Part shown: positions 28,601-35,460 of the stretch, piece by piece
Numbering within the stretch: position 1 is the stretch's first letter
How the letters are laid out: every line of letters starts with the position of its first letter
Assembly (NCBI GenBank): GCA_937904325.1
Contig: CALGTK010000200.1
Coordinates: 1 to 51,799, forward strand
Source of the DNA: an uncultured Planctomyces sp.
GTDB taxonomy: Bacteria > Planctomycetota > Planctomycetia > Planctomycetales > Planctomycetaceae
Direction: 5' to 3'
Length of the DNA stretch: 51,799 bases
Translations under genes and position numbers: made by a program
Notes under the pieces: model-generated
Databases searched by the model: none
The model's input: only the letters and a program-made list of their open reading frames with translations
What the model was told of the DNA's origin: nothing

Positions 28601-29222
28601 CGGCCTGCCCGAACAGCAGCGAGTAGGTACCATTGCCCGTTCCTTTCAGTAGAAGCTGCTTGCCATCTTCAGCAGTTAGTTTGCCAACGGCGGCATCGCC
28701 AAACTGAATCGGGACTTCGACCCACGGTTTGCCGAGAACCTGAACTTTCAAGCTCGCCTTAATCCGCAGCAACGAGCGATCGACCGTTGCCGTGTAGTGT
28801 GATTCTGTCACGACCGCTTCGACGATGTTTTTCGCAGGAAGCTGGTCGCCCTGCTGCCAGCGTTTGACGTACTCGGCGTACGGCATGAATACCGTCGAGC
28901 CATGTTTTTCGAAAACGTCTTTGAGATTCTTGTACGGCAGGTAGATCAACCGTTCCCAGTCCGCGTCAGCCCTCTCGGCGACTGCCGGTTCTGCAGTCGG
29001 AGGCGGTTCAGGGGTTGAAGTTGCTCCATCGGTTATTACTTCATCCTGAGCAGTGACTGGGGAATCAGCGAAACCGCTGACCAGGAAGATTGACAGAAAA
29101 GCGACGTTCAGGAGTCCTGATAATCGCGATCGGTGCGTCCTCGGAACATGTCCGACACTGTATTCGTCAGTCTGAAACCGCATATTTCGCAGAGATAATT
29201 TGCGAAGTAGCTTGAGACACAT
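25647..29222 (-). CDS. Large membrane-anchored protein (1191 residues), one copy of the same module
   Basis: The ATG at 29222 is chosen because AGGAA lies 8 bases upstream and a signal-like helix follows (LLNVAFLSIFLVSGFADSPV). The open frame extends to 29417, but without features. After an Ala/Pro/Glu linker the module opens around residues 90-120 with DVFEKHGSTVFMPYAEYVKR, corresponding to 'EGVLLSRDEFQALY' and 'ERVLLTRDQFLQLW' in the neighbouring 2710-residue protein. The long beta-rich ectodomain has LTAEDGKQLLLKG where the others have 'NGEPAKL' and 'DGEPATL'. Three hydrophobic helices near residues 1072-1145 anchor the C-terminus. No known family. The gene is cotranscribed with and probably translationally coupled to the next giant gene. 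Confidence 0.75.
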   Translation of the reverse strand: MCLKLLRKLSLRNMRFQTDEYSVGHVPRTHRSRLSGLLNVAFLSIFLVSGFADSPVTAQDEVITDGATSTPEPPPTAEPAVAERADADWERLIYLPYKNLKDVFEKHGSTVFMPYAEYVKRWQQGDQLPAKNIVEAVVTESHYTATVDRSLLRIKASLKVQVLGKPWVEVPIQFGDAAVGKLTAEDGKQLLLKGTGNGTYSLLFGQAGEHLVEIELAAPIQTSPDGRQVDFSIPAVGVTTFELAIPEADQTVDLQPHLIAMPVESAGNETRVKANLGATTTISASWHPRTSQKPDMDLLAAVTNYQKVTLRDGLVHTDVFLNYDILRGEMTELAIAVPVGHRILGVSSSDAKIRGWRAEPGEQRQTVRVEFLSPATNKVSIEVHTEREFDTTTLQLAGQDDKGNYNGIHAVDAVRESGQLTVAGASDLSLQFEQVTGLVRIEDAEIHASIRQAGAATFKFYSSNIQLQVLAKPVEARLVVKSSYRFDFGDDELKLAADLGYQVERAGVFEFKIALPDDLEVDRVDSTTGHNVREFHVEGDSPRILRVVMQKKTGVDVQVGLRVTAHQSFEEASESLELSLPIPEPQGTERETAEVYVTAPEALEVITDQESIEAAQPLPVRPGQSRSGKRVAAAWSFNRRPVEIPLRTKRRPTRLSAQIATTVEVKEEIIEVSTELRYLVQYAGLDIFRFAVPEEFSERLQVTSLGNASAPAIKQKVPAEEAVDGWITWTITMQRDVLGAHSFKLAWDAKPAGAAEVGDGEPAADAGSSDVVFQTARVLGLDGSDEKQRVVALSNVSGEIVVKKDRSLSVSAKALDESLEAIDVRELSLLPQTGSLAYRYFKQPVGFHIESTKHEIQKVVETVVTRALVEVVTRRDTQANYRCRYRIRSSERQRLRVDVPGGSELLGVFIDGQQVSPEKNAQPMEVEGWDSYFVNVARPGSSDDLFSLTLQMMTPITVKTPFDGWVSKPELRLPQVGGIENSGVVVQQLQAVIWVPENYNLVGDSEGFTHETKLKLRDALAIRRLNDIDDFNPDNWVGVPTAGFIDFPTEGNRFRFSSLGTRNSIALTAASRSHYAWLASGALFLIALLLRDLSWDTKLLLILIAAFASILFGLSSPGWSAEVISAARFGIYALFGIWVLHTVFSWKSGGSNSSPESPDEGPPPGPNVGATLPVVIPPPGVFDDLREQFGN

Positions 29223-29545
29223 AATCGAAGTTCCTGTAACACGGAAAGGAACGAGGCGGGTGTAGTGGGGAAAGTCACGCGGCAATGCTTCAGGCCCAAC
29301 GCGAACGACACGCCGTCTCGTAACTTCGATACGAACAAGCCGTTTCGGTAGTTTAGGATGAAGGTACCAACTGTGCCAATTAGATAGTCTTGGCTGTCCG
29401 TCCCTGGCATTCTCCACCTTAGAACTTAGGCTACGACGAGCCGAAGTGGAGAAAGTTTGCCGATTTTTCGGGATGTCTCAGATTAATTGCCTGATCGATC
29501 ACACCGGCTTTGATGGACTTTCGAACGGGTAACTTGCTGAGCCGC
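29223..29545. other. Gap between anti-sigma factor and first giant gene
   Basis: No gene supported. A possible hairpin pairs TCTCCAC and GTGGAGA (minus strand, about 29410-29460). A 100-codon minus-strand frame starting at an ATG at 29410 has AAGGTGGAG before it but overlaps the giant gene in another frame and looks unlike a protein. The length of the gap leaves room for a separate promoter for the giant genes, but I cannot point to one. Confidence 0.25.
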
Positions 29546-30373
29546 CTACGCCGCGGCGGTGCTGAGGTTTCGCTGGATTTGTTCCAGGTCGGCGGCGCTG
29601 CCGAGTACCAGGCAAACGTAAACCTGGTCGCCCTCTTGCCAGACGGCGGCGACCAGGCGGCGGCCATCAATCTGGATGTACCGCGAATCGGCCTGAGAAA
29701 AGCTGCCGGATTCGGGCGGCGGCGCGACTCGGCTGGCGGGGATCGCTGCGAGAATGCCGGTGACTGGAGCGTTCCTCGACGGCGAGTAACTGAAGATGGC
29801 AACCGCAGCGTCGTGGCCGGCCTCGTCGTCCAGATCGATTCCGCGAAATTCACGGCCAACTCGCAATCGAGGATTGGCGGTCCAGGGAGCCGGAAGTACC
29901 AGTTCAAAACCCGTGTCGAATTTCTCAGTTGCTGACAGGTCAATTGGTAAACGCTCGAGCAGCACAGCTTCGGTGAATTGAATCGGCGGAGATTGCCATA
30001 TCCAAGCTGAGACTCCCAGCATTAAGGCACACGACGCAGAAACGGCGACTTGCAACTTGCGTCGTCGAGCACTTGCTGCCGTTTCGTGTTCAATGGTGAC
30101 TTCAGTTATTGGTTTATCGGCGGCGGCAGGTACCTCGACGCTGGTCTCGCCAATCGATGTTTCAAGCAGAGACGAACGAAGGCCGTCAGGCACGTCAACA
30201 TTCTGCACTACGTTGGTCACTGCCCGGTCGAAACTCTGCATCTCAGCAAAGGATTGCTGACAGGTATCGCACGAGTTCAGATGCGCGCGAGCGTCGGCCA
30301 TTTCAGGCAGATCGAGATCGTCCGAATCCGTTCTGACGCAATCCAAAAGTTCAAGTACGTTCTGACAGTCCAT
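29546..30373 (-). CDS. Zinc-finger anti-sigma factor (membrane-spanning)
   Basis: 275 residues from the ATG at 30373; the frame extends to 30421 but the extension is poor. The N-terminal part has the H-x3-C-x2-C zinc-binding pattern of anti-sigma domains (HLNSCDTC, preceded by a paired Cys in MDCQNVLELLDC). A basic stretch (SARRRKL) and one transmembrane helix (VAVSASCALMLGVSAWIW) follow, then a periplasmic sensor-like domain. Such proteins bind the ECF sigma factor encoded next to them and release it on an envelope signal. The gene lies 116 bases downstream of that sigma gene. Confidence 0.85.
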   Translation of the reverse strand: MDCQNVLELLDCVRTDSDDLDLPEMADARAHLNSCDTCQQSFAEMQSFDRAVTNVVQNVDVPDGLRSSLLETSIGETSVEVPAAADKPITEVTIEHETAASARRRKLQVAVSASCALMLGVSAWIWQSPPIQFTEAVLLERLPIDLSATEKFDTGFELVLPAPWTANPRLRVGREFRGIDLDDEAGHDAAVAIFSYSPSRNAPVTGILAAIPASRVAPPPESGSFSQADSRYIQIDGRRLVAAVWQEGDQVYVCLVLGSAADLEQIQRNLSTAAA

Positions 30374-30489
30374 TGATTTGTTCCAAATTCGATGCTTCGT
30401 CCCCAGGCGGGCAGCTTCCACACATCGCAGTGCGGGAATCCTGAGAAAACGAAACTCGGAACTCTGTAATTATCAGTAACTAATTAAAT

Positions 30490-30984
30490 TCAGTAGCTTT
30501 CCGGGCTGATCCGTTCGCGAAGCTGCTTTTTTCCACGCGACAGGCGACTCATCACCGTGCCGATGGGAACGTCCAGTTGCTCAGCGATTTCCCGGTAACT
30601 CAACTCTCGAAAGTAAAACAGTAAAAGAACGGAACGAAATTCCTCGGGCAGCTCATTCAAAACCTGCTGCAGAGACTCGCTGTCGAGGGCCTGCTCAACC
30701 CGTTTGTCGCTGTCTCGTTTTTGGTCAATCGGATCGGCGAGCACTTCCAAGGCGAATTCTCCACGAGTCACCCTGTCGCGAATTCGTCGGCGGTAAAGGT
30801 TACGAACGATCATGAACAACCACGCTCGAACTTTGTCGGGGTCACGCAACGTGTCGAGTTTGCGTTGAGCATCCAGAAACGCCTGCTGCGAAATATCTTC
30901 CGCCTCATGTGACGTTCCTGAAAGCCGATATGCAAATCTGAATACCGGTTCGTAGTGCTGATCGACGAGTTGAGATATCTCCAC
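30490..30984 (-). CDS. ECF sigma-70 factor
   Basis: 164 residues. Region 2 includes VFRFAYRLSGTSHEAEDISQ and the 'D...W.F.IVRN..RR..R' core (AWLFMIVRNLYRRRIRD). Region 4 reads LNELPEEFRSVLLLFYFREL followed by SYREIAEQLDVPIGTVMSRL, the helix-turn-helix that binds the -35 element. Start is a GTG at 30984 with a weak ribosome-binding site. Upstream gene of a cluster with a zinc-finger anti-sigma factor and two giant envelope proteins, which are its probable targets through autoregulation. Confidence 0.93.
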   Translation of the reverse strand: MEISQLVDQHYEPVFRFAYRLSGTSHEAEDISQQAFLDAQRKLDTLRDPDKVRAWLFMIVRNLYRRRIRDRVTRGEFALEVLADPIDQKRDSDKRVEQALDSESLQQVLNELPEEFRSVLLLFYFRELSYREIAEQLDVPIGTVMSRLSRGKKQLRERISPESY

Positions 30985-31309
30985 GGTCGGCCTGCCCTGA
31001 AACCAGTTCCGCTAGAGGGGATGCGTAAACGACTCCGCGTATTCCCGGGAATTTGCGAAGCTTAACGAATTTTTGCGGTTGCGCCACAAAGTCGATTTCG
31101 TCCTGACCAGCGATACTGTCTGTCAGTGTTCTTAGAGAGAACACTGATGCCTGTTCCGGACAAGCTCGCTCGTGTTGTGTCAGATGCGTCCACGTGCGTT
31201 AGATTGTTTCAGATTGTGAGCTTCTGCTCATCGATTCTCTTCGCGGTGATCTCGGGCGTGACGTGGATCTCGCTCCTGATAATCTTCAGCGACGACATTC
31301 TACTCGCCC
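30985..31309. other. Upstream region of the ECF operon; small hydrophobic ORF possible
   Basis: Contains the inverted repeat described separately at 31123-31147. A plus-strand frame from an ATG at 31147 to 31389 would encode 80 residues with hydrophobic helices (LFQIVSFCSSILFAVISG). Its start abuts the palindrome and its end overlaps the SGNH relic, so I do not call it a gene with confidence. Confidence 0.3.
31123..31147. promoter_or_regulatory. Perfect 10-bp inverted repeat, operator-like
   Basis: Arms TCAGTGTTCT (31123-31132) and AGAACACTGA (31138-31147) are separated by TAGAG. It lies about 140 bases upstream of the ECF sigma start on the minus strand. No T-run follows on either side, which argues against a terminator. 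It could be a dimeric regulator's binding site or an RNA hairpin. Confidence 0.45.
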
Positions 31310-31718
31310 TGATTATTGGTCTGTTGGTTTTGCGCGGGAGATCGGCGACACGGTTAATGCCGGACTGCCTTGCTGGCCAGACGATTTGATGATTCACGCG
31401 GTGTAGAACGACGTCATTACCAAAGCCGCGAAACATCGCGACGACTTCTTGCTTGTCAACATGCGGGGAGAGTTCATCGGACACGGGTTTCATTCGCGAC
31501 ATTTCTGGGCACCGTTCTACCATCCCGAAGGGCCTGGATACTTCGACAATCTCGAAGATTCGAACGATCGCGGGTACGATGCTCTCCTGCGATTGTTTGT
31601 TCATGAGATGATGTCGCGAACACGGCCGCCAATGTTTGCTCCGTCGTTGATCGCAATCCGAAAAACTTCACAACAGCCCGGAAAACGGACCGATGTCTCG
31701 ACGTCTGCCAGCCATTAA
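31310..31718 (+). pseudogene. Decayed SGNH/GDSL hydrolase C-terminal fragment
   Basis: In one frame the sequence reads EIGDTVNAGLPCWPDDLMIH then AV, a TAG stop at 31404-31406, and continues NDVITKAAKHRDDFLLVNMR followed by GEFIGHGFHSRHFWAPFYHP and FDNLEDSNDRGYDALLRLF. 'GD..NAGLP.WPD...IHA.YN..I', 'D....F.GHG' and 'NLEDPNDRGY.A.RRLF' is the pattern I associate with the C-terminal part of planctomycete SGNH hydrolases. The conserved tyrosine codon position is occupied by the stop. The catalytic GDS block is absent and the open frame runs on into the next gene. Non-functional remnant. Confidence 0.6.
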
Positions 31719-32628
31719 AGAAGACCTCGCCAGTGACGACTCTGAAGTCGTTACGAAGGCCGTTAATGAGTTGGCCGGTTTGCAGAACGCCGCGGCTGTC
31801 GAGCTGCTTTTCGAAAAGTCCAACGACGAAAAATTCTCTGCGACGAAGCAGGCCAGCGATGCTTTTACGAAGTCAGTTTCGGCGAGTCCGCAAACGGCGT
31901 TGCGACATAAGAGTGCCGAGTTGCGAGTTGCGGCGATCAGACGGCTGATGGCTGCTAAAGTTGTGGCTGCCGTTCCAGAGTTGGCTCGCGTTCTGCATTC
32001 AAAGATGTCTTTGGAGATTCGTTGTCTGAGCGCCGAAGCGTTAGGAGCAATCGGGCAAACATCCAGCGTGCCGCTCCTCGTAGAAGTCAGGCAGGATCTC
32101 ACACCCGAAATTCGAGCCGCAGCACTGCACGGTCTGCAGAAGATAATGCAGGTTGCCGGCGAAGAAGCGGTAATCGAGTTTCTCGACGACGACGACTGGA
32201 CTCTTCGCCAGGACGCGAAGGAGCATCTTGAAAGCACCGGCTGGATGCCGAAAACGAATCGCGAAAAAGTTTTGCGGGGCATCATTCTCGGTCGCTTCGA
32301 CGAAGCCGTGGCGTGCGGTGTGGATTCGGTTAGCTGTTTAGTAAACGCAACATTGCGAGTGAATGATGCCGAAGTACGGCGGTGGTCGGCGGTTGCCCTG
32401 ACGCGACTGAATTCCGAATCAGCGGCTCGCCGACTTCGAAAATCGCTCAAATCAAGAGACGCTGGTGAGCGGCAGGCTGCTGCTGCTGCACTCGCGATTC
32501 TTGGAGCATCGGCGGAAGCTGAAGGTTTCAGCGAAGTGGAAACTGCCGCGGTGTGCGCAACTTCTACTACCCGTGAATCGGTCTTCGCCGCCGCCGCCCG
32601 AATGCTGACCTTGATCGGTCAGCCTTAA
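31693..32628 (+). CDS. HEAT-repeat protein
   Basis: 311 residues made of alpha-helical repeats. Units such as AELRVAAIRRLMAAKVVAAV, LEIRCLSAEALGAIGQTSSV, PEIRAAALHGLQKI and DAEVRRWSAVALTRLN show the 'VR..A..AL..ig......L' HEAT/PBS-lyase-like pattern. No signal peptide, so probably cytoplasmic; HEAT solenoids mediate protein-protein contact. The start overlaps the end of the SGNH relic by 26 bases. A long open frame on the opposite strand here (31668-32450) is a codon-bias shadow. Confidence 0.8.
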   Translation: MSRRLPAIKEDLASDDSEVVTKAVNELAGLQNAAAVELLFEKSNDEKFSATKQASDAFTKSVSASPQTALRHKSAELRVAAIRRLMAAKVVAAVPELARVLHSKMSLEIRCLSAEALGAIGQTSSVPLLVEVRQDLTPEIRAAALHGLQKIMQVAGEEAVIEFLDDDDWTLRQDAKEHLESTGWMPKTNREKVLRGIILGRFDEAVACGVDSVSCLVNATLRVNDAEVRRWSAVALTRLNSESAARRLRKSLKSRDAGERQAAAAALAILGASAEAEGFSEVETAAVCATSTTRESVFAAAARMLTLIGQP

Positions 32629-32640
32629 CGATTAAAAGTC

Positions 32641-32697
32641 TGCAGGGTGGCACCACTTATTAATAATTCTTCTGGTGGGCTGTGCCCACCCTGCATT
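32641..32697. repeat. Intergenic inverted repeat
   Basis: GCAGGGTGG (from 32642) and CCACCCTGC (ending 32695) form the ends of an imperfect inverted repeat with GGCACCAC/GTGGGCTGTG inside. Similar 'GGGTGGCAC...GTGCCACCC' elements recur between planctomycete genes; a related one lies near 8131. It may work as a transcript-end hairpin between the HEAT gene and truA. Confidence 0.5.
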
Positions 32698-32741
32698 TGC
32701 CGATTCTGACACAGGGCCATTTCGACGCTCGAAAGCGAGAT

Positions 32742-33536
32742 ATGCGGAACATTCGATTGACGATTGCGTACGACGGCTCGAACTACGTGGGCTGGCAGAT
32801 TCAGCCGAACGGTCCGACGGTGCAGGTGGCTGTCGAAAAGGCCATCAAGAGACTCACTGGTGAAGCAGCCAGCGTCTTGTCTGCGGGACGTACCGATTCA
32901 GGTGTGCATGCTCTTGGCCAGGTCGCCAGCTTTCAGACGGAATCAGCGATCCCGATTGATGGATTTCGGAAAGCTCTGAACAAGTTTCTGCCCGACGACG
33001 TGATCGTTCGAGATGCTGAGGAAGTGCCGCTGGATTTTCATGCGACGTTTTCGGCCGTGCAGAAACGCTATCGGTACGTGATTCACAACTGCCGGACTCA
33101 CAACCCGTTTCTACGAAACTACGTTTGGCATTTTCATCAGGACATCGACTCGGCGGCGATGCATGAGGCGGCTCAGGAGTTGGTTGGAAAGCACGATTTC
33201 CGCAGCTTCGAGTCTCACTGGCCGAATAAGTCCAGCAGCATTCGGACCGTCAAAGAGGTCACCGTACGACGGCAGAATTTCTGCCCGTTGTGGTTGGATG
33301 AAGCCGATCGACAGCCTTCTGATGGGAACGCGGGAGAGTTCATCTGGCTGGAAATCGTGGCAGACGGATTTCTCTACAACATGGTTCGGGCGATCGTTGG
33401 CTCTCTAATGCCGGTTGCCCGAGGTCGTTGGGACGGCAGAGATATTCGCCGGATTCTGACCGCGATGGATCGGTCCGCAGCAGGCGACACCGCGCCACCA
33501 AACGGCCTCTATCTCGTCCATGTCGACTACGAATAG
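32742..33536 (+). CDS. truA: tRNA pseudouridine synthase A
   Basis: 264 residues from the ATG at 32742 (frame extends to 32682 but the family starts 'MRNIRLTIAYDG'). It isomerises uridines 38-40 in the anticodon arm of tRNAs. Motifs are YDGSNYVGWQIQPN, the catalytic block SAGRTDSGVHALGQV with Asp52, RYRYVIHN and FLYNMVRAIVGSL. Length and order are normal for TruA. GCGAGA directly before the ATG serves as ribosome-binding site. Confidence 0.96.
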   Translation: MRNIRLTIAYDGSNYVGWQIQPNGPTVQVAVEKAIKRLTGEAASVLSAGRTDSGVHALGQVASFQTESAIPIDGFRKALNKFLPDDVIVRDAEEVPLDFHATFSAVQKRYRYVIHNCRTHNPFLRNYVWHFHQDIDSAAMHEAAQELVGKHDFRSFESHWPNKSSSIRTVKEVTVRRQNFCPLWLDEADRQPSDGNAGEFIWLEIVADGFLYNMVRAIVGSLMPVARGRWDGRDIRRILTAMDRSAAGDTAPPNGLYLVHVDYE

Positions 33537-33891
33537 CTGGCAACTACCAGCCACTGGGCTGCGATTTCGTTGCAGAATTCTGCAATTTAAGAATAAATCG
33601 AAGTTTGCTCACCATTTCCGCGAACCTGCCGTCGATTGTTGTGGTCAGAGCAGCAGAAGACGGTGCAGACTGTATCATCAGCAGCCTTTACAGGATGCTC
33701 CACTCATGCCGTATGGTGCGGCGATCAAATTCCGTCCTCGATTGGTCATGGACACACCCGAGCTGACCATAGTTCGGCCTGAGTAAACTCAGACAGTAAC
33801 CTGATCGAGGGCAGTCGGCTCTGGCAAAAATAACGAAAGGTTTTCAGAGCCAACATCCTTCGTTCGCGGGAAGACCCGCAAAGGTGCTCCG
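33537..33891. other. Intergenic stretch with two tandem hairpins
   Basis: No gene supported in most of it. GGCTCTG (33817-33823) pairs with CAGAGCC (33845-33851), with AAAA/TTTT extending the stem after a 2-base bulge. GCGGG (33866-33870) pairs with CCCGC (33875-33879) around an AAGA tetraloop. These hairpins end just before the AAAGGTG ribosome-binding site of the small ORF at 33892, so they may form a 5' leader structure for it. Confidence 0.4.
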
Positions 33892-34212
33892 ATGTTTAAC
33901 GCTCAGATCAACACGATTCAGCCGATCCAAATCAATACCACAACAAATGGTATTCTGGTCAATGGCGTACGTGGTGAAGGCGTAGAACGTCGTTTGAAGC
34001 GCCGGGACTGTGCCTCGAAACGCTCGTTAGACGCCTCACTGATGGCGCCAATGAGTGATTCCTGTGGCTGTCCGATGTCGTCGCATTCAGCGGGGCATTC
34101 GATATCCTGGCAAGGTGGAGCCTATCCGGCCCCTGCTGCCAGATCAGCCGCAGCCAGTATGTCCGCCCCGATATGGGGAAGGCTTGTCGTGCTGAAAGCT
34201 CTCTCGAGCTGA
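33892..34212 (+). CDS. Hypothetical protein (106 residues)
   Basis: ATG at 33892 with AAAGGTG 5 bases upstream, which is the best argument for the gene. The sequence starts MFNAQINTIQPIQINTTTNG and continues with a basic segment (GVERRLKRRD) and a Ser/Met/Cys-containing stretch (DSCGCPMSSHS). No signal peptide, no recognisable domain. Codon use is only partly like neighbours. It lies about 440 bases before the second ECF sigma gene. Could also be a chance frame. Confidence 0.4.
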   Translation: MFNAQINTIQPIQINTTTNGILVNGVRGEGVERRLKRRDCASKRSLDASLMAPMSDSCGCPMSSHSAGHSISWQGGAYPAPAARSAAASMSAPIWGRLVVLKALSS

Positions 34213-34652
34213 AGCAGTTGGCCCAACCCTGCGAGTAGCCTTTCGAAATGTCTTGCAGGATTCAGGTCAAGGCAGGCTGAGGGAGCCCGGTGGCTCAGTT
34301 CAGGCAGTTAGCTCACGCAGCCAACTGCTGAAGACTGAAACTTCCGAGCATCCTCACTTTCGGCTGTGCTGGTTCGAGACCCGTCTGAATCTTTCAGATT
34401 GGACTCTCGATCTCAGTCGGCTTAGCTCGCTTCATTGCCCGTCGAAGTTGCAGGCGTTTCTGCATGCACTCGCCTTTGCCACGCAATTGGCAATGCAACT
34501 TTGACAGACATCTGAAGCAGGCTCGAAAGAAGCCCCCCAGACGACGATTCGGTTCAGGCAAACGATCTTCAGAATGCCTGACTTTTTCACGGTTTCATAA
34601 TTAAATGCCGCGGCGCATCGCGTCGGGGTTAACATAAACGAGGTAGATTAAG
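34213..34652 (+). other. Structured non-coding region upstream of an ECF sigma gene
   Basis: A long-range helix of about 10 pairs (34257-34266 with 34384-34393, core GATTCAG/CTGAATC) encloses smaller hairpins CTGAG/CTCAG and GCAGTT/AACTGC. The 3' strand of the closing helix can instead form a local hairpin TCTGAA(34384-34389)/TTCAGA(34393-34398). This mutually exclusive pairing is reminiscent of a regulatory leader or small RNA. A TTCGAGA loop inside recalls a tRNA T-arm, but no tRNA fold fits. An AT-rich patch (CATAATTAAAT near 34595) might carry the sigma-gene promoter. Confidence 0.35.
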
Positions 34653-35204
34653 ATGGAAGACACTCGAATGATCGAGTTGGTTCGACTGGCTCAGCACCAG
34701 GACCGGGAGGCTTTTGGCCGGTTGGTTGAAGCGTTTGAGCCTGCTGTTTACAGCATCACTTTGCGAAGACTGCGGGACGCTTCCGAGGCTCGGGAGCTGA
34801 CTCAGGAAATCTTCATCCGAGCGATGCGAAAGATCGGTCAGCTGCGTGAGCCGGAACGGTTTGCTGGCTGGCTCCGGCAGATCGCCGTGCGGATGGCGAT
34901 TAACCGGATCGTCCGACGTCCGAAGGAAGCACTGGTCGAGTCTGGAGTATTTGACAGCATTCAGTCGGACACGGTTTCACCTGTGGACAACGTGCTGAAG
35001 ACCGAGCAGGCCGAACTGGTCTGGTCGGGACTGACACGGCTGAAGGAGCTGGACCGTCATACCCTGGTCGCGTTCTACATCAACGGCCAGTCACTGCAGG
35101 AAATGAGCGACTCGTTCAGCAGCCCGATCGGAACGATCAAGCGGCGACTGCACACCGCTCGAAACCGACTGCGAGATGTGATGAGCAACTTTCAGCCCGT
35201 TTAG
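34653..35204 (+). CDS. ECF sigma-70 factor
   Basis: 183 residues. Region 2: AFGRLVEAFEPAVYSITLRR, ARELTQEIFIRAMRKIGQL and the 'W...IA.r.AiNR.R' element (GWLRQIAVRMAINRIVRR). Region 4: LDRHTLVAFYINGQSLQEMS followed by SPIGTIKRRLHTARNRLR, a helix-turn-helix. AGG is 9 bases before the ATG. No anti-sigma gene is adjacent, so it must be controlled another way, unlike the sigma factor at 30490-30984. A bidirectional terminator lies about 140 bases downstream. Confidence 0.92.
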   Translation: MEDTRMIELVRLAQHQDREAFGRLVEAFEPAVYSITLRRLRDASEARELTQEIFIRAMRKIGQLREPERFAGWLRQIAVRMAINRIVRRPKEALVESGVFDSIQSDTVSPVDNVLKTEQAELVWSGLTRLKELDRHTLVAFYINGQSLQEMSDSFSSPIGTIKRRLHTARNRLRDVMSNFQPV

Positions 35205-35347
35205 AAGATCCCCACCTGCAGAATTTTAAATCAGCGGAGTACTGAAAGAACAGAATTATGACGCCGACTGAAGATTGCTTATAACGGCAGAGTTCAGCCA
35301 GCAAACATCCACGACCGCGGAGTCACTCAACTCGACCTTTAAAAATA

Positions 35348-35390
35348 AAGCCTCATCCATAGATAAGATGGATGAGGCTTTTCTTATTTT
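35348..35390. terminator. Bidirectional intrinsic terminator
   Basis: A perfect 13-bp stem (AAGCCTCATCCAT 35348-35360, ATGGATGAGGCTT 35368-35380) with a 7-base loop, followed by TTCTTATTTT. On the other side AAAAATAA gives a T-rich tract on the minus strand. It separates the convergent sigma gene and the pilin-like gene. Confidence 0.9.
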
Positions 35391-35460
35391 GAGGTCAATC
35401 TCAGGGGCTGCCGCAAACAGCCAACCGGGAAGTGGCCTTATTTCAGAAGTTACTTCAACG

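Noticed and set aside
29223-29417. N-terminal extension of the 1191-residue protein
   Set aside because: The upstream part of the frame is Arg-rich and lacks a signal sequence, whereas the ATG at 29222 has AGGAA at good spacing and is followed by a signal-like helix.
31668-32450. Minus-strand open frame of 260 codons
   Set aside because: Antisense to the HEAT-repeat gene, serine/arginine-rich, no ribosome-binding site; a shadow.
33817-33891. c-di-GMP-I riboswitch
   Set aside because: GGCAAA, CGAAAG and CGCAAAG pieces are present, but the spacing and pairing of the known aptamer cannot be drawn.
34366-34391. tRNA-like T-arm (GGTTCGAGACC)
   Set aside because: The T-stem has a mismatch, the complementary acceptor strand is about 130 bases away, and no anticodon arm fits; not a tRNA.
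34432-34635. Cysteine-rich minus-strand ORF of 67 codons
   Set aside because: Seven cysteines made it look peptide-like, but there is no ribosome-binding site or signal peptide, and it overlaps the probable sigma promoter region.
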